Position numbers and translations under genes: made by a program. DNA of 6,110 nt from JAHJDO01 sp964437505 (GTDB lineage Bacteria > JAHJDO01). Location: assembly GCA_964437505.1 (NCBI GenBank), contig CAYTGU010000032.1:1-6110 (forward strand), written 5' to 3'. A model generated the notes under the pieces. The model ran no database searches. It saw nothing but the letters and a program-made list of their open reading frames with translations, and was not told the DNA's origin. Shown here in pieces: positions 1-5,742 of the stretch. Numbering within the stretch: position 1 is the first letter of the stretch; each line of letters begins with the position of its first letter.

Positions 1-2
1 GT

Positions 3-539
3 TTGGATATCATCATAATTTTAATTCTGGGAATAGTAACTGTATGGAGCGGAATTAAAGGGTTTTTTAAAACCATTATAAACCTAGCTGCTATTATTAT
101 TGGATATATTGTTGCCAGTCATTTTTACGTGTTTTTAGTTGAATTATTCAGAGAAAAGGCGGGCGATTCAGGATTAGTAAAGGGGCTATGTTTTATAGTT
201 CTGTTTGCTCTTACTGCCGGGGCTATTCTGGTATTGGGACATTTCTGTAATAAGCTGGTAAAAAAATCTCCTTTAAGGGGGCTTGACCATGTAGGAGGAA
301 TTTTATTTGGTTTTATTAAAGGCGCATGTATTGTAGGAGTGCTGCTTGTTTTCTTAGTGGTTCTGTTGCCCAAGGATAGTAAATTCACAGGAGAATCCCG
401 TATACTTCCAAAGGCAAAGACAGTCTTTTTAGCTATGAAAGCTCTCCTGCCGCAATCTCTCAAACAAAAGACAAATCAAAAATACGAGGAGTTCAGGAAT
501 TATTGGAAACAGACAAAAGAAAATCTCTCCCTCTTATAA
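3..539 (+). CDS. CvpA family inner-membrane protein (probably 5'-partial)
   Basis: The 178 codons visible encode a very hydrophobic protein with about four membrane-spanning segments (roughly residues 2-20, 24-46, 60-82 and 98-122), followed by a basic, soluble tail of about 55 residues. The stretch LDHVGGILFGFIKGACIVGV near residues 94-113 is the conserved signature of the CvpA (colicin V production) family, membrane proteins with no settled biochemical role. The first in-window codon is TTG at position 3, but CvpA proteins usually have a few residues before the LDIIIL-like motif. This TTG is therefore probably an internal Leu, with the true start lying upstream of the window. The 3' end overlaps the nth gene by 37 bp, so the two are likely co-transcribed. 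No promoter is visible. Family assignment is firm; function is not. Confidence 0.86.
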   Translation: MDIIIILILGIVTVWSGIKGFFKTIINLAAIIIGYIVASHFYVFLVELFREKAGDSGLVKGLCFIVLFALTAGAILVLGHFCNKLVKKSPLRGLDHVGGILFGFIKGACIVGVLLVFLVVLLPKDSKFTGESRILPKAKTVFLAMKALLPQSLKQKTNQKYEEFRNYWKQTKENLSLL

Positions 540-1144
540 TTTCCAGGCTGACAAAAGAATATCCCAACGTAAAGACTACTCTGCATTACAAAAGTCCTAT
601 TCAACTTCTTGTATCAACAATACTCTCTGCCCAATGCACAGACGAAAGGGTAAATAAAGTAACAAAAGAATTATTTAAAAAGTATAAGTCTGTAAAAGAT
701 TATGCTAACGCAGAACTTCCTGAATTAGAAAAAGACATAAAGCAAACAGGTTTCTTCAGAAATAAGGCGAAGAATATAAAAAATGCCTCTAAGATGCTTA
801 TAGGGAAATTTGACGGACAGGTTCCAAACACAATGAAGGAGATCCTGCTTCTTCCCGGAGTTGCAAGAAAAACAGCAAATGTAGTGCTTACAAGCGCATA
901 TGGAGTAATTGAAGGCATTGTAGTTGATACTCACGTGAAAAGATTATCGCAGAGACTTGGTTTAACCAATAGTAATGATCCCAAAAAAATAGAAAAAGAC
1001 CTTATGAGTATTGTTCCAAAAAACAAATGGGCGCAATTCTCATTTTTACTTATATCGCATGGCAGAAAAATATGTCAGGCAAGAAAACCCGTCTGTAATA
1101 AATGTATTCTCAATGACCTGTGTCCATATTCAAACCATTTTTAA
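503..1144 (+). CDS. nth: Endonuclease III (DNA glycosylase/AP lyase)
   Basis: This 213-aa protein has the usual length for Nth, a base-excision-repair enzyme that removes oxidised pyrimidines and cleaves abasic sites. The helix-hairpin-helix region LLPGVARKTANVVL holds the catalytic Lys at about residue 123. The VDTH motif supplies the catalytic Asp at about 142. The C-terminus has the iron-sulfur pattern C-x6-C-x2-C-x5-C (Cys191, 198, 201, 207) for the [4Fe-4S] cluster. The LSAQCTD motif near residue 42 is also typical. The start is TTG at 503: no in-frame ATG occurs before residue 98, and AGGAG (487-491) or AGGA (495-498) can serve as ribosome binding site inside the end of the upstream CvpA gene. 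The last residues, CPYSNHF, give a normal C-terminus, but the stop codon lies directly on the edge of the minus-strand R-M remnant block. Confidence 0.95.
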   Translation: METDKRKSLPLIISRLTKEYPNVKTTLHYKSPIQLLVSTILSAQCTDERVNKVTKELFKKYKSVKDYANAELPELEKDIKQTGFFRNKAKNIKNASKMLIGKFDGQVPNTMKEILLLPGVARKTANVVLTSAYGVIEGIVVDTHVKRLSQRLGLTNSNDPKKIEKDLMSIVPKNKWAQFSFLLISHGRKICQARKPVCNKCILNDLCPYSNHF

Positions 1145-1193
1145 ATAGTTCTATTGTGAAATTTTCAATGTCTGATTCGTAGATTTTGGTCAT
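1110..1193 (-). pseudogene. N-terminal remnant of a type I restriction subunit (hsdR fragment)
   Basis: Read on the minus strand from ATG at 1193, this frame begins MTKIYESDIENFTIELF. That resembles the opening of type I restriction endonuclease R subunits (HsdR, the translocating and cleaving subunit), which often begin with a Thr-x-Ser/Glu-x-x-(I/L)-E pattern followed by an Ile/Leu-Glu-Leu helix. The resemblance stops after about 17 codons, at about 1143. From there the frame runs antisense through the last codons of nth (KNGLNMDTGH) and ends at TGA (1112-1110). The rest of the gene, normally 800-1,100 codons, is absent. The assignment rests on a short match, but the neighbouring hsdS tail and rhuM gene make it much more likely. 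The fragment cannot encode an active enzyme. Confidence 0.6.
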
Positions 1194-1197
1194 AGAG

Positions 1198-1272
1198 TTA
1201 TTGTTCAATATATAATTTGTATTTGTTCCAGTTTAATGGATTATTGATGACATATTCCTGAATTTTTTGCAT
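1198..1272 (-). pseudogene. C-terminal remnant of a REP-associated (Y1/IS200-like) transposase
   Basis: Minus-strand translation from ATG at 1272 gives 24 residues, beginning MQKIQEYVINNPLNW and ending at TAA (1200-1198). The pattern IQ/REYIINNPLKW close to the C-terminus is characteristic of the TnpA-REP (RAYT) group of Y1 tyrosine transposases. The frame stays open upstream only to a TAA at 1287-1285, inside the end of the preceding gene, so the catalytic HUH and Tyr region is missing. The stop lies 4 nt before the ATG of the hsdR-like remnant. This is best read as a trimmed transposon gene that once sat just upstream of hsdR. It could instead be a tiny translated ORF, but I see no ribosome binding site of note. 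Confidence 0.62.
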
Positions 1273-1280
1273 AGTTATTC

Positions 1281-2780
1281 TTAGTTAATTCTGGAATTAA
1301 AATCTGGATATGCCTCAGATAAACATTCTAAAATATTATTCATTATTTCATGGGCATCTTTTGTTACGCTTGGCATAAGTGGTAAATCATAAATTGGAAC
1401 TCGGTGATATCGGTGAAGTGGGTTTATACATTTTTGATAAACAGATTCTCTTACTGCACCCCAATTTCCATGCATAAATCCAGATGTGTAATCATAAAAT
1501 TTGTCATATAATTTTTTTAGTTTTACCTCTTCTGCCATTTTTCTTAAATTTGCAGAATCCCAATGGCCAAGATTTATCGGAATAAATTCAACCCACTTAT
1601 CCTCGTTTGCAATATGATCCATTTCTTTTAATTCGATAGAACTTAAAATGTTGTTCATTTCTTGTAATTTCAAATAAATGAGCTTTATTTGACCTGTTCC
1701 ATATGATCGATAGTCATCCCAAACTCTAGATTCTGATTTTTCTTTCTGTAATAAATATGAAAAAGTAATATAGATTTCCACTAAAGCTCTTAAACCAAGC
1801 CTTCCAGTAATTGAAAGTGATGTTCCATAAAAAATTATTTCTATGAAAAGCGAGAGAGCGTATATTGTTAATCCAAAAGCTCCTTCGTGACGTGAGTCTA
1901 TTGTTGAGATTTTTGAAGTTGCAAAAAAATGATCAATTAAAGTTTTTCTGATCTTAACAGTTTCTTCAAAATAGTGCTTCCTCGAATTTTCCACTTCATC
2001 AACAAGTTTCTTTTGTCTCTTTCCTATCTTTTTATTTATAGTTTCTTCTGGGATGCATCTCGTATGGTCAAAGCAATGCTTCCAAAAATAACGTGCCCAA
2101 TCACTACCGTTTATATTATTTTTTGGATCTGGTGCTATTTCAGAAGCTCTGATAAATGGTCTTATATGCCTTAGATCGCCATAATTTGGATATTCGTAGA
2201 CACCTCGCAATGTTTCTTTTATATCAGGTATTGAGCTAAAAAACTTCATTTTCCCGCCGACAATTTGGCATAAAAATTTAATCCACCTACAATCAGTGGC
2301 TTCTTCTGATTGATGCCAAAAAGTTTTAGCAACTCCATCACTTAATTTTCGATAATCTTCATCTGGTTTTGGCTCTGATAAAACTTCTTGCCAATTTGCA
2401 AAACTAGGTAGCTCGGGAAACAACAAAAGGGATTGAAAAATTTCGTTTATTGCTTCAGAATAATTTACAAAATGTTTTATAAACAACTTTCGTTTTTTTT
2501 CTGGTAACTTAGAGATTCCGGTCAGCGTAACATTAGAACAATCTTGATTGTTCTCAACAAATTTTGCAATGTATCTAAAAAATTTTAAAGCTGATGATCT
2601 TTCAGTATTTCCAATTACTAGAACTGCCCAAAGCATTTCAGGTAATCGTTCATCAAACCATGAAGAAGTGGTCATATTCAAACCGCTTGCCAAAAAAGGA
2701 GGATTTAACTCTTTTTTATATCGTTTGTGGTCTTTTAGTCCACTTTCATTTCTTTGACTATTCTGTCTTTTCTTATTCAT
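1281..2780 (-). CDS. Uncharacterised 499-aa protein with DUF5677-like C-terminal half
   Basis: I do not recognise a named gene. The protein is complete, soluble and probably mostly helical. The first 35 or so residues are basic and low in order. A motif near residues 40-52 (SWFDERLPEMLWA) and a mixed region to about 260 form an N-terminal half I cannot place, with conserved-looking Trp and Cys residues. A charged, coiled-coil-like stretch spans about 250-285. The C-terminal half resembles DUF5677: a helix with R-x-x-x-E (GRLGLRALVEIYITFSYLL, about 326-344), a YG-x-G motif near 360, and LYDKFYDYTSGFMHGNWGAV at about 424-443 with a central His. The start ATG at 2780 lies 9 nt after the stop of the hsdS remnant; the nearest purine-rich site (GTGAGG, 2801-2796) is 15 nt away, so the ribosome binding site is weak. 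It probably relies on the rhuM promoter. A role in phage defence is inferred only from its place in the R-M relic. Confidence 0.8.
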   Translation of the reverse strand: MNKKRQNSQRNESGLKDHKRYKKELNPPFLASGLNMTTSSWFDERLPEMLWAVLVIGNTERSSALKFFRYIAKFVENNQDCSNVTLTGISKLPEKKRKLFIKHFVNYSEAINEIFQSLLLFPELPSFANWQEVLSEPKPDEDYRKLSDGVAKTFWHQSEEATDCRWIKFLCQIVGGKMKFFSSIPDIKETLRGVYEYPNYGDLRHIRPFIRASEIAPDPKNNINGSDWARYFWKHCFDHTRCIPEETINKKIGKRQKKLVDEVENSRKHYFEETVKIRKTLIDHFFATSKISTIDSRHEGAFGLTIYALSLFIEIIFYGTSLSITGRLGLRALVEIYITFSYLLQKEKSESRVWDDYRSYGTGQIKLIYLKLQEMNNILSSIELKEMDHIANEDKWVEFIPINLGHWDSANLRKMAEEVKLKKLYDKFYDYTSGFMHGNWGAVRESVYQKCINPLHRYHRVPIYDLPLMPSVTKDAHEIMNNILECLSEAYPDFNSRIN

Positions 2781-2783
2781 AAT
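2773..2783. repeat. 11-bp direct repeat, copy 1
   Basis: TTATTCATAAT overlaps the start codon of the 499-aa gene. The same 11 bases recur at 2877-2887, so the two copies bracket the hsdS remnant. A deletion by short-repeat recombination, or simply two similar translation-start regions, could explain them. Confidence 0.5.
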
Positions 2784-2789
2784 GACTAA

Positions 2790-2876
2790 TTAAAACCTCA
2801 CCCTCACTGTCCCGCTCATCAACTTTGTAAGCAAAGTGTCACGCAAGTTTTCGAATGTGTTGATTGTGTTGATGCT
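2790..2876 (-). pseudogene. C-terminal remnant of a type I specificity subunit (hsdS fragment)
   Basis: In the 106-nt gap after rhuM, one minus-strand frame reads SINTINTFE and then NLRDTLLTKLMSGTVRVRF before a TAA stop at 2792-2790. The sequence LRDTLLPKLMSGEIRV is the near-universal C-terminal signature of HsdS, the DNA-recognition subunit of type I R-M systems, so this short stretch is diagnostic despite its size. Everything before it is missing, including both target-recognition domains and the central conserved helix: a stop (TAA, 2879-2877) comes directly upstream in frame. An ATG at 2884, 2 nt after the rhuM stop, is a plausible former hsdS start (MNK...), now fused out of frame to the tail by an internal deletion of roughly 1.1-1.2 kb, judged from normal HsdS length. 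The frame ends 9 nt before the next gene, which suggests that hsdS and that gene were once translated in tandem. Confidence 0.85.
2856..2873. repeat. Tandem 9-bp duplication inside the hsdS remnant
   Basis: TGTGTTGAT occurs twice back to back (2856-2864 and 2865-2873). On the minus strand it encodes INTINT within the hsdS tail. The length is a multiple of three, so it could be an old in-frame slippage event or scar at the deletion edge. Confidence 0.6.
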
Positions 2877-2887
2877 TTATTCATAAT
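2877..2887. repeat. 11-bp direct repeat, copy 2
   Basis: TTATTCATAAT touches the last base of the rhuM stop codon and covers the ATG at 2884-2882. It is identical to 2773-2783, 104 bp away. Confidence 0.5.
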
Positions 2888-3906
2888 CAATCTTGTTTTT
2901 TATTATCCTCCAATAACTTCTTTACCTCCCGATCAAAATCGGAAACATATTTTTGATCCTGAACTTTTTTAAACTTTTCATATTCTTTCAATGCTAAAGC
3001 TTCGGCAATCTCATGGCTAACTTTACCGGTATTAGTCAAGATTTCATATTCGCTGAATTTCAAAAAAGCGTTTAATTTTTTTATCCAATCCTTCATATAC
3101 ATCGGGTTTTTTCTCACAGCCTGAAGCTCAGCATAATCAAGATACATGCTTACAATTCGGTTGAGATGATCCAATTCTTTTTTATCTAAATAATTTTTTG
3201 CAATTATCACATCACTTGGCATAATTTTCCCTCGCGGACTTCTTCGCCATGATGTTAAACCCATATGATGATTATCACTTTTTGCTCGTTTACTCACTAT
3301 CTCTGCCGCAGTTTGTCCGGTAATAACAAAATGCAATTTATTCTGCACTGTGGCAAAAAACTTTTTAGTTTCGGAAGTTTTTGGAGAATAATCTATGCTT
3401 GTGGCATAAATATCTGTAATTTTCTGATATAACATTCTTTCACTGCTTCGTATGTCTCTGATCTCTTCCAGCAAATCGTCGAAAAATCGCGCGCTAAACC
3501 GAGAGCCGTATTTAAAACGATCGCTATCCAAAGCGAAACCTTTATGAATATACTGCTGTAAAATGGTAATTGCCCACTGGCGAAATTGAGTGCCGCGTTT
3601 GGAATTTACACGATAACCAACTGCGATAATTGCTTCCAGCGAATAAAACTTGGTTTTGTACTTTTTAGCATCTGCGGCAGTTGTTAAGAATTCCTTAATA
3701 ACTGAATTTTTGTCTAATTCTTCTTTAGTGAAAATATTTTTTAGGTGCATATTAATATTTGGCAATGTTGTATCAAAAAGTTCTGCTATTTTCTTTTGTG
3801 TAAGCCAGATATTTTCTTCCGCGTAAAGGACCTCAATATTTACTGATCCATCAGGAGATTGATAAAATGCTATTTGATTGTCTGATAATTTCTTGTTTTT
3901 CGCCAT
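2887..3906 (-). CDS. RhuM family protein (virulence RhuM superfamily)
   Basis: This complete 339-aa protein has the usual length and landmarks of the RhuM family, named from a Salmonella pathogenicity-island gene and often found inside or beside type I R-M operons. An N-terminal DNA-binding-like part (about 22-58) includes IWLTQKKIAELFDTTLPNI, which looks like a helix-turn-helix. The family hallmark at about 87-125 reads FYSLEAIIAVGYRVNSKRGT followed by QFRQWAITILQQYIHKGFAL. The C-terminal half (about 145-339) is helical and charged, with NPMYMKDW near 267. No extra Fic/Doc domain is fused to it. The ATG at 3906 has no clear Shine-Dalgarno, but a good promoter lies 32-60 bp upstream. The stop is 2 nt from the ATG that may have started hsdS. 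The biochemical role of RhuM is not established; control of, or interaction with, R-M components is plausible. There are no internal stops or frameshifts. Confidence 0.9.
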   Translation of the reverse strand: MAKNKKLSDNQIAFYQSPDGSVNIEVLYAEENIWLTQKKIAELFDTTLPNINMHLKNIFTKEELDKNSVIKEFLTTAADAKKYKTKFYSLEAIIAVGYRVNSKRGTQFRQWAITILQQYIHKGFALDSDRFKYGSRFSARFFDDLLEEIRDIRSSERMLYQKITDIYATSIDYSPKTSETKKFFATVQNKLHFVITGQTAAEIVSKRAKSDNHHMGLTSWRRSPRGKIMPSDVIIAKNYLDKKELDHLNRIVSMYLDYAELQAVRKNPMYMKDWIKKLNAFLKFSEYEILTNTGKVSHEIAEALALKEYEKFKKVQDQKYVSDFDREVKKLLEDNKKQD

Positions 3907-3937
3907 AATTATTTTATTAAATCATCCAGTATCGTTT

Positions 3938-3966
3938 AGTATATGTAACTGAAGTAGTTTAGTCAA
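3938..3966 (-). promoter_or_regulatory. Sigma70-type promoter for rhuM
   Basis: On the minus strand, TTGACT (3966-3961) and TATACT (3943-3938) each match five of six consensus bases and are separated by exactly 17 bp. Transcription would start near 3931, giving a leader of about 25 nt before the rhuM ATG. It is the only promoter I can see serving the minus-strand block. It lies back to back with the promoter of the isochorismatase-like gene. Confidence 0.65.
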
Positions 3967-3986
3967 AAACTTTATCCGATAACTGG

Positions 3987-4015
3987 TTGTAAGATAAATA
4001 AACCTTTAGTATAAT
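3987..4015 (+). promoter_or_regulatory. Sigma70-type promoter for the isochorismatase-like gene
   Basis: TTGTAA (3987-3992) and a perfect TATAAT (4010-4015) are separated by 17 bp. Transcription would start near 4022 and give a leader of about 59 nt. It diverges from the rhuM promoter, with 20 bp between the two -35 elements. Confidence 0.6.
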
Positions 4016-4034
4016 CAAAAATACTTAAATAGGT

Positions 4035-4077
4035 TTGTCCAAAGGACAATCGTCCTCTGGATGAAAAGGGAGACGAT
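4035..4077 (+). promoter_or_regulatory. Two-hairpin leader covering the ribosome binding site
   Basis: Hairpin 1 is TTGTCC-AAA-GGACAA (4035-4049, six perfect pairs). Hairpin 2 pairs ATCGTC (4049-4054) with GACGAT (4072-4077), and can extend with CTC (4055-4057) against GGG (4068-4070) around a bulged A. This would bury the Shine-Dalgarno AAGGGAG (4066-4072). An alternative short stem, GGAC (4044-4047) with GTCC (4052-4055), would compete with both. No known riboswitch class is recognised. Regulation is inferred from base pairing only. Confidence 0.35.
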
Positions 4078-4080
4078 GGT

Positions 4081-4626
4081 ATGAAAAATCTTTCCGAGCA
4101 AGACAGTGTACTTGTTATTGTTGATATGCAGGAAAGGATTATTCCTAAGATATCCGACCAGCAGACTATTATTAGCAATATTGTTATATTAATAAAATCT
4201 GCCAGAATACTTAATATCCCAATTATAATAACTGAACAATATCCTAAAGGGGTAGGTCAGACAATTCATGGAATAAAAGATTTAATAGTTCCATGGCAGC
4301 CGATAGAGAAGATATGTTTTAGTTGTTTTGGTAACAATAATTTTTCAAAAAAACTAAAAGAACTGAAAAGAGACAACTTAATATTGTGCGGTATAGAATC
4401 CCATGTTTGCATAATGCAAACAGCATTAGACGGACTAAAAGCAAACTATTCTGTTTTTTTTGTTAAAGACTCTATATCATCCAGAACCAAAAACAATAAG
4501 GAAACCGGCTTTGAGAGAATGACTCAGGCTGGCGCAATTCCCGTTTCTACAGAAATGATAGTGTTTGAGTTATTAAGAGAAGCAGGTACAGACAAGTTTA
4601 AACAAATAGCGAGTATGATAAAATAA
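4081..4626 (+). CDS. Isochorismatase-like (cysteine hydrolase) family protein
   Basis: This 181-aa protein is a full-length isochorismatase-fold hydrolase. The catalytic triad is visible: Asp15 in VIVDMQ, Lys77 in EKICFSCFG, and Cys110 in GIESHVCIMQTALD. The motifs ITEQYPKGVG (about 50-59) and the ending SSRTKNNKETGFERMTQAGA (about 133-152) plus FKQIASMIK resemble the ISOC1/ISOC2 (YcaC-related) branch more than true nicotinamidases or isochorismatases. The substrate is therefore unknown; an amide, carbamate or ester is likely from the family. The protein should be cytoplasmic, with no signal peptide. The start ATG at 4081 is preceded by AAGGGAG with 8 nt spacing, inside a leader that can fold. 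The gene has its own promoter, and the next gene, argC, has another 11 nt after its stop, so it need not be part of the arginine operon. Confidence 0.88.
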   Translation: MKNLSEQDSVLVIVDMQERIIPKISDQQTIISNIVILIKSARILNIPIIITEQYPKGVGQTIHGIKDLIVPWQPIEKICFSCFGNNNFSKKLKELKRDNLILCGIESHVCIMQTALDGLKANYSVFFVKDSISSRTKNNKETGFERMTQAGAIPVSTEMIVFELLREAGTDKFKQIASMIK

Positions 4627-4636
4627 AGTCTCTGCA

Positions 4637-4665
4637 TTGACATACTCTGTATATATATATAAAAT
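4637..4665 (+). promoter_or_regulatory. Sigma70-type promoter for argC-argJ
   Basis: A perfect TTGACA (4637-4642) is followed after 17 bp by TAAAAT (4660-4665), one base off the consensus. The spacer is a TA-rich run. Transcription would begin near 4672, leaving a very short leader of about 23 nt before argC. No convincing arginine-repressor box could be confirmed. Confidence 0.65.
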
Positions 4666-4694
4666 AAAACTCCCAAAATATTAAGAGGTTGAAT

Positions 4695-5732
4695 ATGATA
4701 AAAGTAGCAATTGTTGGTGCAACTGGTTATACAGGTGTAGAGCTTATACGAATCCTGTTGAATCATCCTGATGTGGAGATTACATCCCTGACGAGAAAAG
4801 GAGAATCTCTATCAAATATCAGTGAAGCATTTCCCCATATGTATAATCAGCTGGCATTGCCATGTAATACCCTAAAAAACCCGGAACAAGTTGCAGAAAA
4901 AGCTGATGTCATTTTTATGGCGCTTCCACACTGTTCAGGCTTAAATCTGACTGCTCAATTTCTGAAGCTGGGGAAAACTGTTATTGATTTGAGTGCGGAT
5001 TTTCGCCTTAAGGATGCTGATATATATGAGAAGTGGTATAAAACCGGGCATACACATCCGGAACTGCTCAAGGAAGCAGTATACGGACTTCCTGAGATCT
5101 ATAAGAGTAATATTAAAAAGGCAAAGCTTATCGCTAATCCAGGCTGTTTCCCAACCGGTGCAATCCTTGCTCTTAAACCGCTTGTTTCAAGTAAACTTGT
5201 AAAAACAGGTTCTATCATCATAGATTCGAAAACGGGTCTCTCCGGAGCAGGAAGAGGCTTAAACTTAAAAAGTTTGTTTTCAGAAGTAAATGAAAATATT
5301 ACTGCTTATAATATCAATACACATAGACATCTACCTGAGATAATTCAGGAACTTACAGGGTCTGAACCAAACACCATGCAAGTTACTTTTACACCGCACT
5401 TGATCCCTGTAACGCGTGGTATCTTGAGTACAATTTATGTTTCTGTGCAGGATAATGCTGCTGATATAATTGATATATATAAAAACTTCTATAAAAATAG
5501 TCCTTTTATTCGGATATTGCCTGAAGGCATAGCTCCTCAGACAAAACATGTCTATGGCTCAAATTACTGTGACATAGGTATCTTTCAAAACAAAGAGGCA
5601 CATCAAATTATCATTATCTCTGCCATTGATAATCTGGTAAAAGGTGCCAGTGGGCAGGCCGTACAGAATATGAACATTGTTTGTGGGCTTGAAGAAACCG
5701 CAGGTCTAAATTTGACACCAGTGTTTCCATAA
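4695..5732 (+). CDS. argC: N-acetyl-gamma-glutamyl-phosphate reductase
   Basis: ArgC carries out the third step of arginine biosynthesis, the NADPH-dependent reduction of N-acetylglutamyl phosphate to the semialdehyde. With the ATG at 4695 the protein is 345 aa, typical of the family. The dinucleotide-binding loop GATGYTG sits at residues 8-14. The catalytic Cys is residue 151 in NPGCFPTG, and the catalytic His is in THRHLPE (about 212). GLSGAGRG (about 181-188), TPHLIPVTRGI (about 233-243) and DNLVKGASGQAVQNMN (about 312-327) are further conserved blocks. I prefer this ATG to the TTG at 4689 because AAGAGG (4683-4688) then has 6 nt spacing, and the protein begins MIKVAIVGATGYTG as its relatives do. 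The stop is 10 nt before the argJ start, so the two form an operon. Confidence 0.97.
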   Translation: MIKVAIVGATGYTGVELIRILLNHPDVEITSLTRKGESLSNISEAFPHMYNQLALPCNTLKNPEQVAEKADVIFMALPHCSGLNLTAQFLKLGKTVIDLSADFRLKDADIYEKWYKTGHTHPELLKEAVYGLPEIYKSNIKKAKLIANPGCFPTGAILALKPLVSSKLVKTGSIIIDSKTGLSGAGRGLNLKSLFSEVNENITAYNINTHRHLPEIIQELTGSEPNTMQVTFTPHLIPVTRGILSTIYVSVQDNAADIIDIYKNFYKNSPFIRILPEGIAPQTKHVYGSNYCDIGIFQNKEAHQIIIISAIDNLVKGASGQAVQNMNIVCGLEETAGLNLTPVFP

Positions 5733-5742
5733 AGGCAATTCT

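Noticed and set aside
125..463. 112-codon minus-strand reading frame across the CvpA gene
   Set aside because: It lies entirely antisense to a clear family match and has no recognisable motif or start context.
1285..1300. Palindrome TTAATTC-TG-GAATTAA at the end of the 499-aa gene
   Set aside because: The 2-nt loop is too tight, the arms are almost all A and T, and there is no T tract. It is not a supportable terminator.
2822..2837. Hairpin ACTTTG-TAAG-CAAAGT as a possible terminator or regulatory stem
   Set aside because: The stem has only six AT-rich pairs with no following T run, and it falls inside the hsdS-like coding remnant.
2819..2884. Minus-strand mini-ORF from ATG 2884 (MNKASTQSTHSK...), about 21 codons
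   Set aside because: It reads across the hsdS tail in the wrong frame and resembles nothing. The ATG may be an old hsdS start, but the peptide itself is not a credible gene.
3907..4080. hsdM remnant upstream of rhuM
   Set aside because: Translation of the minus strand here gives only short, stop-interrupted peptides with no methyltransferase motif.
3972..4178. Minus-strand reading frame over the isochorismatase-like start and promoter region
   Set aside because: It overlaps a well-supported gene and two promoters, and its translation resembles no family.
4689..4694. TTG at 4689 as the argC start
   Set aside because: The ATG two codons later has correct spacing from AAGAGG and gives the standard ArgC N-terminus.
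4627..4694. Arginine-repressor (ARG box) operator before argC
   Set aside because: The TGTATATATATATA run loosely resembles half an ARG box, but in such a TA-rich stretch the match is not better than chance.
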